Of a stretch of 64,000 bases of DNA, positions 55,961 through 63,715 are shown piece after piece. This DNA is from Paenibacillus montanisoli (GTDB taxonomy: Bacteria; Bacillota; Bacilli; Paenibacillales; Paenibacillaceae), in the NCBI RefSeq assembly GCF_003268025.1, contig NZ_QLUW01000002.1:1302001-1366000 (forward strand), written 5' to 3'. Position numbers and translations under genes: made by a program. The notes under the pieces are model-generated. The model had not been told where the DNA came from. It saw only the letters and a list, made by a program, of their open reading frames with translations, and searched no databases. Numbering within the stretch: the stretch's first letter is position 1; every line of letters starts with the position of its first letter.

Positions 55961-57580
55961 TCAGCGAGAGACGGATTTGCGCTGCCTTTTTCGCTTATAA
56001 CGCATGGAGCTGCCTCGGCGAATCCGTTTGCCGATCTTTCTCTGCCCCCTCCTTATTACTCGCTTCAGAGGTAGAAATGAGGGGTGGTCATGCCGAATTT
56101 CCAATCCCGCTGGATATGCGAATAACCTTCGCTCCGAGACAACAAAAACATCGGACAAGCGGAATCCGCATAGCTTAAACGCATTCGGCGAAGAGAAAGG
56201 CCGTTTCGCGCCCATTTCCAGCAGATACACGGACGGGGTTTGCTTTCCCCGGTATAAACGGTTAGGTCTCAAAGACCTTATGCGGGTTCTATGCTGGCCA
56301 GCCATGGCTGCCAACGGACCGAGTTTGCCCAGAAACGAAGCCAATCTGCCGCGGTATGCGTCTATTCCGAAGTACTGCACGACCCGATCGACATCCACGC
56401 CTGCTGGCAGCGTCTGAAGCCCTCCCTTTACCGTGCTGACCAGACTGTCGATATCTCCTTTATTTGCCAGCATGCTCTCTTCGCCTGCCGCCTTTAATAC
56501 TTCTTCCAATCCTCCAGAACGATAGGCGACCGTTTTCTTCCCGAATAACATGGCCTCTAGCGCGATCATGCCGAACCCTTCATCGATTAAGCTCGGCACC
56601 ACCACGAGATCCATCAGCGGGTACAGGCGCTCTAGATTATATTGGAAGCCCAAAAAACGGATGCGGTCCCGGAATTCCGACTGTTCGACCAGAGACAGGC
56701 AGTACCGCTCATAGTCGGCATCTCCAACGGAACTGGCGATACATAGGAAACAAAGATCCTGACGCTCGGCACAGAGCCTTAAAGCCATGAGCAGAAAATG
56801 GTCGAGCCCCTTTTCCCGCTGCATGCCGGCCGAGATATAACCGATCAAGCGGCTGTAGACAGGAAGCGACATTGTCAGCTCCTCGCTTGCCGGAGCCATC
56901 GTCCGCAAGCCCGGCTCACTGACCGGAGAGGACGGCGGAAGGAGCATCAGTTTCTCATCCGGTACGATATTCCGGAACAGGGCGAGCGTATGATTGGAAA
57001 CCCCTATAATGAGGTCGGCATACCGGTGGATAAAATGAGCGGACTGCAGGGCTGCCGGATGCTCATGGATTTTTTCCATGATCGTCCAAACGACCGGTAT
57101 GCCCAGCGCTTTGGCCGCCATAGCAGGCAGCGCATTCACGCAGGTGTTCACGATCACGATGTCGGGTCTGTGAAGCTGAAGCAGTTGAATGAGCATGGCA
57201 TGCTTTCCGCTACCTAAGATGGCGGCTTCCGTTTGCGCAAGCCCACCATCGGGGCGGTAGATCGACCATACTAAAGAGAATGGTTCGATCAGGGTTCGGA
57301 TCCCATTTGCTTCGGCTTCCCGCCGCAAGATTCCGTCCTCAGGTACGACCAAGGTGCAATCCGCGTGATGAGAAAGCTCCTTTGTCAGCAAAGACAGATA
57401 TTTTTCCCCGCCTGTAATGAATTCTTTTCCGCAGATATGGGAGAAAAGCATAACCTTCAAGCGGGTTTCGCCGGCCTCTGCTCTTGGAAGCTTACTGACG
57501 GGCCGGCGAGCCTTCGCTGCGGATTTTTTTCGATGCTTGCGCGTACTGTTTCTTTTGCCGGCAGCTGATTTCACGCTCAT
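55961..57580 (-). CDS. Family 4 glycosyltransferase with basic tails
   Basis: 539 residues. The N-terminal ~40 residues are Lys/Arg/Ser/Ala rich (KRNSTRKHRKKSAAKARRPV). A GT-B body follows (LKVMLFSHICGKEFITGGEKYL) with a donor motif DEGFGMIALEAMLFGKKTVAYRSGGLEEV. The last ~45 residues are again very basic (RRGQRKIGKRIRRGSSMRYKRK). ATG at 57580 overlaps the preceding small basic-protein stop as ATGA and follows AGGAGGGG. It ends a leftward operon that starts at rfbA. Confidence 0.9.
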   Translation of the reverse strand: MSVKSAAGKRNSTRKHRKKSAAKARRPVSKLPRAEAGETRLKVMLFSHICGKEFITGGEKYLSLLTKELSHHADCTLVVPEDGILRREAEANGIRTLIEPFSLVWSIYRPDGGLAQTEAAILGSGKHAMLIQLLQLHRPDIVIVNTCVNALPAMAAKALGIPVVWTIMEKIHEHPAALQSAHFIHRYADLIIGVSNHTLALFRNIVPDEKLMLLPPSSPVSEPGLRTMAPASEELTMSLPVYSRLIGYISAGMQREKGLDHFLLMALRLCAERQDLCFLCIASSVGDADYERYCLSLVEQSEFRDRIRFLGFQYNLERLYPLMDLVVVPSLIDEGFGMIALEAMLFGKKTVAYRSGGLEEVLKAAGEESMLANKGDIDSLVSTVKGGLQTLPAGVDVDRVVQYFGIDAYRGRLASFLGKLGPLAAMAGQHRTRIRSLRPNRLYRGKQTPSVYLLEMGAKRPFSSPNAFKLCGFRLSDVFVVSERRLFAYPAGLEIRHDHPSFLPLKRVIRRGQRKIGKRIRRGSSMRYKRKRQRKSVSR

Positions 57581-57870
57581 GAATTCCCCTCCTGTTGCCG
57601 GTTCATCGCATGAAGTTTTTTCAGAACGTCGACATCAGGCAATTGGTAATCGACCGGTACTGACGCGATGATTTTTTTCCACACGCTCGGATCAACCTCA
57701 ATATCCCGCTTAGCTCGCGGCTTATGAAACAACTTGGCATATCGATGACCTGAAACTCTTTTCGGTGTTTTGTCAGCCTTAGTTTTTCTGGGGGCTGACT
57801 TAAACAGCGTATTGAAGATAGCTGGACGTTTGGCCGAAGAGCTCGTTTTCGTTCGAGATCGCACGCTCAT
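57577..57870 (-). CDS. Small Arg/Lys-rich protein coupled to GT4 genes
   Basis: 97 residues from ATG 57870. The GT4 gene upstream and the GT4 gene downstream each overlap it by 4 nt (ATGA), so translation is coupled on both sides. The first half is basic (SVRSRTKTSSSAKRP … APRKTKADKTPKR); the second half (VSGHRYAKLFHKPR … DPSVWKKI … LPDVDVLKKL) aligns with the protein at 55509-55811: shared V, S, Y, F, P, V, P, W, I, A, P, Y, PD, D. Family not recognised. Confidence 0.8.
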   Translation of the reverse strand: MSVRSRTKTSSSAKRPAIFNTLFKSAPRKTKADKTPKRVSGHRYAKLFHKPRAKRDIEVDPSVWKKIIASVPVDYQLPDVDVLKKLHAMNRQQEGNS

Positions 57871-59114
57871 ATGCTGCCTATCCTTTCTCTTTTCCGAACC
57901 AGTGCCTTTTCGTAAACCGCATCTATCCTGGCCATCATGACATCGAGCGACCATCGCTCGTATCCGGCATGTCTCGCCTGCGAAGAGATATGATTGCGAA
58001 GCTGTTCATCGCTCAAGAGCAATAGCAAATGTTGATAGAGCTGTTCGTCATTTTCTACCGGAAACACCAATCCCGTTTCTCCGTGGGTTACCATTTCGGG
58101 CATGCCCCCCGCATCCGATACAATGACTGCCGTTCCGGCCACTTGCGCTTCCATGACCGCGTACGGGTGATTTTCCTGCAAACTCGGAAGGACAAAAATA
58201 TCGGATTGCCTAAGTAGTGCCGGCACATCGCTGCGCGTACCTAGAAACATGACGTCTGGCTCTATGCCATGCAGTTTGACAAGCTCGCGCAGATTAAATT
58301 CCGGCCCGCCGCTGCCAACAAGCCAGCAAACCCAATCATCTCTCATCCGTCTTAATTTGGCTAGCGCCCGTATTAAATACTTATGGCCTTTGAGCGGATC
58401 GAAGCGTGCCGGACATATAATGACCTTCTTCCCGGAAGCGGGACGCAAATCCGTTCCGCCAAGCAGTTGATTCGCGAATCCATGTATATCGATGCCGTTA
58501 GGTACGACATTGAGCTTATCGACCGGCACCGCAAATTCGCCCGCCATCTTATCTTTCATCCACTGTGTCGGCAGCGTGGCCGCATCCGCGCTGTCCAATC
58601 CAAGCTGTTCGCGCTTCACCGCATAGTGCCATAACCGCTCTCTGCGTTCCGAGTCATTCAGGACCCCTTGTCTTTTCAGGGAAAGAAACCATTCGCCCGC
58701 CAGGTACCCGTGAATGGTGGTAACCAGCGCGGTTTGCGGCCTTCTAATCCGAGCCAAAGCCCGTGCGGAGATGACATCCTGAGCGTGAATGAGATCATAG
58801 GAATCTACGCCCAAATAAGCCGCTCCTACTTCATAACAATACTGCTCCACCTCAGCGTCCTGAACAAGAGGATCCAAACCTGACAGACTCTCTTTGAAAT
58901 AAGCTTTTACGTTGGAATCCACTAGAGAATAAACCGATGATCGCGGTAAATGCCGATTATGGTTCAAAATGGAATACCCGCTGCCATCCGGATACCGGCA
59001 TAAGATATCGACCTTATGGCCGCGTTGTTCAAGTCCCAGCTTCAGCTGACGAATATAGAGATCCACGCCCCCGATATGAGGCAGACCCCAGAAGGTTGCC
59101 AGAAGTATTTTCAT
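57867..59114 (-). CDS. Family 4 glycosyltransferase
   Basis: 415 residues, GT-B fold: MKILLATFWGLPHIGGVDLYIRQLK at the start and EX7E in ENHPYAVMEAQVAGTAVIVSDAGGMPEMV. ATG at 59114 follows GAAAGGA. It is paralogous to the GT4 at 54271-55503, and each is followed by a paralogous small basic protein, so GT4 plus basic protein is a duplicated module. Acceptor unknown. Confidence 0.92.
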   Translation of the reverse strand: MKILLATFWGLPHIGGVDLYIRQLKLGLEQRGHKVDILCRYPDGSGYSILNHNRHLPRSSVYSLVDSNVKAYFKESLSGLDPLVQDAEVEQYCYEVGAAYLGVDSYDLIHAQDVISARALARIRRPQTALVTTIHGYLAGEWFLSLKRQGVLNDSERRERLWHYAVKREQLGLDSADAATLPTQWMKDKMAGEFAVPVDKLNVVPNGIDIHGFANQLLGGTDLRPASGKKVIICPARFDPLKGHKYLIRALAKLRRMRDDWVCWLVGSGGPEFNLRELVKLHGIEPDVMFLGTRSDVPALLRQSDIFVLPSLQENHPYAVMEAQVAGTAVIVSDAGGMPEMVTHGETGLVFPVENDEQLYQHLLLLLSDEQLRNHISSQARHAGYERWSLDVMMARIDAVYEKALVRKRERIGSI

Positions 59115-59149
59115 GGATTTCGTCCTTTCAGATACAGGTTTCCTTCTAT

Positions 59150-60157
59150 CTACAGGCCCATCTGTTTGCAAAGGTGACGAAGATCGGCGATCGATACGAA
59201 TATGTTGTCAAGACCCGCCCAGTACCACGGAATCCCTTCGTAGCTCGGAGGCCGGGAGCCGACTCCGATATACTCGAAATGCTGGAGCCCTCCGTAACCG
59301 CAAATGCGTTTAATATCGTGCACAATGAAATTTGGAGAAAAAAATTCAAGCACCTTGGTTTGGGAGCTGCAGAAGGTCAGATTCGTCAGCGCGCTTCCGG
59401 TAGGCGCAATCACATGGCTGGCTTCAGAGAACAGGTTGATTTGATCTCTGACCGACAAGTGTTCCGGATAGACGGTCTCAAACCCATACGATTGTAAAAC
59501 CCGAACGACCTCTTCTTCATTCGTTATTGTTCTTCCGACCGAATGCCCGCGGCTTACATACAATCTTCTAGAAGGTCTGGGCTCGTGAGGGAGGAATTCG
59601 CTCCGCAAGAAATGATAGCACCATTTCTGTCCAAATCCGATCGAGGGGACGAGCAGATGGTCCGCTTCGATATGAAACTGCCTGTTGCTATGAATCAAGC
59701 GGTCCGCCGTGATGCCAAGCATCCCCAGTGTTTCATACTGAAAGGGCTGAAGATGTTCGCTTACGATGTATCTATCCACCGGTATCCTGCTGCACCAAAG
59801 CGTATAGATCCGGGGCAATACGTCATACATCCAATGATAATAATTGGAAGAGCCGATTTTCGTAAGGACGGCTATGTTGCCGGGTACATATTCGGTCGGC
59901 GGTAAACTTTGCTGGAGAAAAATCGGATGCTTGTGCGGATCATTGCTCCAATCATACGAAGTCTCCCAGATCAGTACGTTATTGGGGGAAATCACCGTTC
60001 CGTCATCGCCAAACACCCTGCCTCGGGGAATCCTGGCTACAAAGGTTGGAAACTGAGCGTCGACTGCGATCGGGTAGTATACATCCGATAAGGCATAACC
60101 CGAGCTGTCGGCCCAATCTTTCATCCAGAAATAATAATCCTTTGGCCTGTCACTCAT
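59150..60157 (-). CDS. Family 61 glycosyltransferase (DUF563)
   Basis: 335 residues of the GT61/DUF563 type: SSNYYHWMYDVLPRIYTL, RRLYVSRGHSVGRTITNEEEV, LFSEASHVIAPTGSALTNLTFC. Members transfer xylose, GlcNAc or other sugars to proteins or glycans. ATG at 60157 overlaps the rfbD stop by 8 nt and follows GGAGG. Part of the rfbA-rfbD operon. Confidence 0.88.
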   Translation of the reverse strand: MSDRPKDYYFWMKDWADSSGYALSDVYYPIAVDAQFPTFVARIPRGRVFGDDGTVISPNNVLIWETSYDWSNDPHKHPIFLQQSLPPTEYVPGNIAVLTKIGSSNYYHWMYDVLPRIYTLWCSRIPVDRYIVSEHLQPFQYETLGMLGITADRLIHSNRQFHIEADHLLVPSIGFGQKWCYHFLRSEFLPHEPRPSRRLYVSRGHSVGRTITNEEEVVRVLQSYGFETVYPEHLSVRDQINLFSEASHVIAPTGSALTNLTFCSSQTKVLEFFSPNFIVHDIKRICGYGGLQHFEYIGVGSRPPSYEGIPWYWAGLDNIFVSIADLRHLCKQMGL

Positions 60158-61028
60158 GTGGAATACCTCCTCTGCTTAGATCTGGATGAACCCAATCGGT
60201 ACTAAGAAAATCCTCCAATGCCGTTTTCCAATTACGCATATGCGGAAACCCATTGATCTCCAGCACATGATGGCTCAATGCCGAGTGCTGCGGCCTGGGT
60301 GCGGGGAGCACGAAATCCGCGGATTTCGTTCGGGTCGGAAGTAAATCGTATCCGGCATTTTGCAAAATCTCTTTGGCAAAATCATAGCGGGAACAGCAGC
60401 CGCTATTGGAAACGTGATAGGTTCCGTACCGCTCCGTCGTGATAAGCCGCCCGATGCATTCCGCCAAGTCGAGCGTATAAGTGGGCGAACCGAATTGATC
60501 GTCAACCACCTTGATATCCTGCTGATTCTCGGCTTGCGATAAGATCTTCGTCACGAAATTGTTTCCGCAATTGCTGTATAGCCAAGAGGTGCGTACAATG
60601 AAATGCCGGGGGCAAACCGCCCGAACAAACTGCTCCCCTAACAGCTTCGATTTGCCATAAATGTTGAGGGGATTGGTCCTGTCCGTTTCGCCGTAAGGCT
60701 CCCCCTTGGTTCCGTCAAACACATAATCCGTACTGACATGCACGAGCTTTGCGCCGGCTTCCTCCGCTGCAATCGCCAATTGGCTCACTCCAAGCGCATT
60801 GATCCGGTAAGCTTCCGCACTATTCTCCTCGGCTTGATCGACCTTTGAGTAGCCCGCCGCATTGATCACAACGTCGGGCTTCAACTCGTTGACTGTCTTC
60901 TGTACAGCCCGTATGTCGCAAATGTCCAGCTCCTGCCGGGTAAGAGGCGTACATGCATACGTTTGCCCGAGAACACGAAGCAGGTCTCGTCCGAGCTGCC
61001 CGCCGGCACCGGTAATCAAGATGTTCAT
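60150..61028 (-). CDS. rfbD: dTDP-4-dehydrorhamnose reductase
   Basis: 292-residue SDR-like reductase making dTDP-L-rhamnose: MNILITGAGGQLGRDL, VSTDYVFDGTKGEPYGETD, YGKSKLLGEQ (YxxxK). ATG at 61028 follows GAAGGAAGGG. It lies 39 nt downstream of rfbA. rfbB and rfbC, needed for the rest of the pathway, are not in the window. Confidence 0.93.
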   Translation of the reverse strand: MNILITGAGGQLGRDLLRVLGQTYACTPLTRQELDICDIRAVQKTVNELKPDVVINAAGYSKVDQAEENSAEAYRINALGVSQLAIAAEEAGAKLVHVSTDYVFDGTKGEPYGETDRTNPLNIYGKSKLLGEQFVRAVCPRHFIVRTSWLYSNCGNNFVTKILSQAENQQDIKVVDDQFGSPTYTLDLAECIGRLITTERYGTYHVSNSGCCSRYDFAKEILQNAGYDLLPTRTKSADFVLPAPRPQHSALSHHVLEINGFPHMRNWKTALEDFLSTDWVHPDLSRGGIPHE

Positions 61029-61067
61029 AGGTCCCTTCCTTCCCCTTTCGGATGCTGCGATCTGTGT

Positions 61068-61790
61068 TTATGGCTTCTCATATCCGGTCAACCTTAACCC
61101 GGCTTCCAGCAGCGACTGCTGCGTTCCGGCATCGGTCCACCATCCCGACAGATGGCTGTATCCCAGCCGTCCTTCGCTTGCGTAGACGTTATTCACATCC
61201 GTTATTTCCAGTTCTCCTCTAGTAGAAGGCCTCACGCTGCGAATGATGTCAAACACATCGGATTCGTACAAATACATGCCTGTCACGGCATACTCGGAAG
61301 GCGGTTGTTCCGGCTTCTCCAGAATTCGCGAGATCCGGCCGTTCTCCAGCTCCGGCACTCCGTACCTACGGGGATCCGCCACCTGTTTCAAGAACACCCA
61401 TGCGCCTGATTCGTTGGTTTCGAAGTCTTTCACAGCAGTCTTAAGAGAATCCTCGAACAGGTTGTCGCCGAGCAGAACCAGCAGCTTCTCTCCCGGTCTC
61501 ACGAACGACTCCGCCAACCCTAGCGCCTGCGCGATGCCTCCGGCCTCCTCCTGGACTTTGTAGCTGACCTGAATCCCCCAGGGTGCCCCGCTCCCAATAT
61601 AGTCGACGTATAGACCGGCGGATGACTTCCCTATGACTAGCAAAATATCATCGATACCGGCTTCAGCCATTTTATTAAGCGCATAGTGAATCATCGGATA
61701 ATTGCCGACGGGCAGCAAATGTTTGTTGAGGATACTCGTCATTGGCCGCAGACGTGAGCCAGTTCCGCCTGCCAAGATGATGCCTTTCAT
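61068..61790 (-). CDS. rfbA: Glucose-1-phosphate thymidylyltransferase
   Basis: 240 residues making dTDP-glucose. Signature MKGIILAGGTGSRLRPMT, and EKPEQPPSEYAVTG with GRLGYSHLSGWWTDAGTQ. It is at the short end of the family (about 245 residues or more). ATG at 61790 follows GAAAGGAGC. First gene of the leftward rhamnose-type operon. A CATATCATA sequence at 61852-61844, matching the sigma-K -10 pattern CATANNNTA, lies upstream, but no -35 match at the right distance was seen. Confidence 0.92.
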   Translation of the reverse strand: MKGIILAGGTGSRLRPMTSILNKHLLPVGNYPMIHYALNKMAEAGIDDILLVIGKSSAGLYVDYIGSGAPWGIQVSYKVQEEAGGIAQALGLAESFVRPGEKLLVLLGDNLFEDSLKTAVKDFETNESGAWVFLKQVADPRRYGVPELENGRISRILEKPEQPPSEYAVTGMYLYESDVFDIIRSVRPSTRGELEITDVNNVYASEGRLGYSHLSGWWTDAGTQQSLLEAGLRLTGYEKP

Positions 61791-61926
61791 CGCGGTGCTC
61801 CTTTCTATCTCGAAATGCAATGCTCGCAGAAATGCCATGATGCTATGATATGCACCCTCTTAGAATGACTAGTGGACGATTACCTTCCCTGTACAAAATT
61901 GGCTTACGCCCGTAAGGCGAACGTGC

Positions 61927-61955
61927 GAAAAAACGGCTGCAATGTGGCAGCCGCT
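61927..61955 (-). terminator. Terminator of the 212-residue protein gene
   Basis: On the minus strand CGGCTGC (61953-61947) pairs with GCAGCCG (61940-61934) and is followed by TTTTTT. Confidence 0.85.
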
Positions 61956-61970
61956 TCTTTAGCCAGGTGA

Positions 61971-62609
61971 TTAAACCAAAGTAGATTGATAGATGTCAGC
62001 TATGAAAGCAAGTCCGGCCGGGTTGTCCGGGCCATTGCTGCTATAGTTGACAGCCGTGAAGGAAATGACGAAGAATATGTCCAGCGAAACGCCGACTGCA
62101 ACACCGAGGTTTGCCGGAATGGTGTAGAACCGCACTTTTTGCCAGCCAAACGGCGGTGAGAGCTCCGTCGTGCCGGTGGCTAATGGCCCATCTGCTAGTG
62201 AAAAATTAAGATTCGTTTGAGTTGCAATTAGGCCAAGCGTTGCCGCATTATAGGCACTGATTGTTACTTGGTGAGCATTGTCGCTAACAACGGCCAAAGC
62301 AATGAGATATTCGTTTCCGAGCGCTAACGATAAAGGAATCGAATTGGACCTAACGGCAAAACCAAACGATTCGCCGGGATCTGCCGGCGTTTCCGACCAT
62401 ACGTAGACCGGATTCGATACAGCGTTAAAAGGATTGTTGTTATCGTTATCATACTTGTTGATGCTTGGCCAAAATGGAAACGGGTTGGATACGGCTACCG
62501 TATTGCCCGGATCGCCATCAAGTGCGTTGGCAATCGCTGTCGCCTCGTTAGCGGCAAAAACGACGTTGGAGGTTTGGCTAGTAATTCTTTGTCTTCGGGT
62601 TAATGGCAA
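61971..62609 (-). CDS. Hypothetical beta-rich protein, possible surface component
   Basis: 212 residues from TTG 62609, 8 nt after AAAGGAGG; the ATG at 62630 lies upstream of the ribosome site. The sequence (PLTRRQRITSQTSNVVFAANE … NGPDNPAGLAFIADIYQSTLV) is rich in Asn, Val, Ala and Ser, has no membrane helix or signal peptide and no recognised domain. Proteins of this type occur among spore or cell-surface layers; this is a guess. It is monocistronic with its own terminator. Confidence 0.72.
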   Translation of the reverse strand: MPLTRRQRITSQTSNVVFAANEATAIANALDGDPGNTVAVSNPFPFWPSINKYDNDNNNPFNAVSNPVYVWSETPADPGESFGFAVRSNSIPLSLALGNEYLIALAVVSDNAHQVTISAYNAATLGLIATQTNLNFSLADGPLATGTTELSPPFGWQKVRFYTIPANLGVAVGVSLDIFFVISFTAVNYSSNGPDNPAGLAFIADIYQSTLV

Positions 62610-62889
62610 AACAGATGCCTCCTTTAACATGAATTAATTAATATCCAATGAGTGTGCAATTGAATACTAATCATGCTAGTAATATATGAGATCGATACAA
62701 GATTGACAGGGACATGTATACATTTTTTAAACGATTTACTTATTTTACTTAATTTTCCATTATAATTATCATGATGTGTTCGACGCTTGGGCGTATCGTC
62801 GGGAAACTGTACCCAATCAACTCTATTTATTTTGAGTAAAGTAATAGAGACCAAGATTTAAGTCGAAAGTGAGAGGGGCCTCGCCAGCT

Positions 62890-63663
62890 ATGCTTAAAGT
62901 CAGCTGTATTTTAACGAGTTATAACCGTCCCGTATTTATCAGGGAAGCTATTACGAGTGTATTGAACCAGACGTATCCGCATTGGGAATTGGTGATCGTA
63001 GATGATAACTCGAACCGGGAAACGCTCGAAGTCATTCATTCTTATGCACGTGCCGATGCTAGAATCCGAGTCATCCAATCCGGTGTCCGCAATGAAGACA
63101 GACCTAAAACGACCCGTTATGCCACGTGCATTAATCTGGCCATCCCTCATTTAACCGGAGATTTGGTTACGTACCTCACGGATGACGATATCTATTATCC
63201 TGAACGATTTGCGAAGATGGTAGAGACGTTTGAATCGAATGAACACATTCATGTCGTCTATGGAATGCAATGCTTCGCCGTAGTGGTAAATGGCCAAATC
63301 ATAAAAAGCGGGATTAGACCTTTAGTAGGCATAACAAGAGAGCCCGCCGCGAAAATCGATCATAATTCGATCATGCATCGAAAATCTTGTTTCCAGCTCA
63401 TTCCTCGTTGGATCGACGACCCTTCTATTTGGGCTTGGGCGGATGGGGTATTTTTTCAACAATTAGCTATCCATTGGGACTTTCATCCGATCGATTTCGT
63501 CACTGACGAGCATCGCTATCATGACAATTCCATTCAAGCGAAATACAACCGGCATGAACAGGTGTTTTCAGGCAACGCTGAACATTGGAATACTTTTTTG
63601 CAAAAGCGGAACTTCGTCGGATCATTTTTCGATTCGCTGTTTCGCAAGCAGGATAAAGAATAA
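62890..63663 (+). CDS. Family 2 glycosyltransferase
   Basis: 257 residues, GT-A: SCILTSYNRPVFIREAITSVL, VIVDDNSN, DxD-type YLTDDDIYYPERF. ATG at 62890 follows GAGAGGGG at 12 nt; a GTG in frame at 62869 overlaps that ribosome site and is less likely. It is the last gene before the second sigK. Acceptor unknown. Confidence 0.9.
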   Translation: MLKVSCILTSYNRPVFIREAITSVLNQTYPHWELVIVDDNSNRETLEVIHSYARADARIRVIQSGVRNEDRPKTTRYATCINLAIPHLTGDLVTYLTDDDIYYPERFAKMVETFESNEHIHVVYGMQCFAVVVNGQIIKSGIRPLVGITREPAAKIDHNSIMHRKSCFQLIPRWIDDPSIWAWADGVFFQQLAIHWDFHPIDFVTDEHRYHDNSIQAKYNRHEQVFSGNAEHWNTFLQKRNFVGSFFDSLFRKQDKE

Positions 63664-63693
63664 GCTGCCGAATGATCGGCAGCCTGTTTTTTT
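63664..63693 (+). terminator. Terminator after the GT2 gene
   Basis: GCTGCCGA-ATGA-TCGGCAGC-like stem (63664-63682) followed by TGTTTTTTTG on the + strand. Confidence 0.85.
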
Positions 63694-63715
63694 GTTGTAT
63701 GCTTTTTTGCTTACC

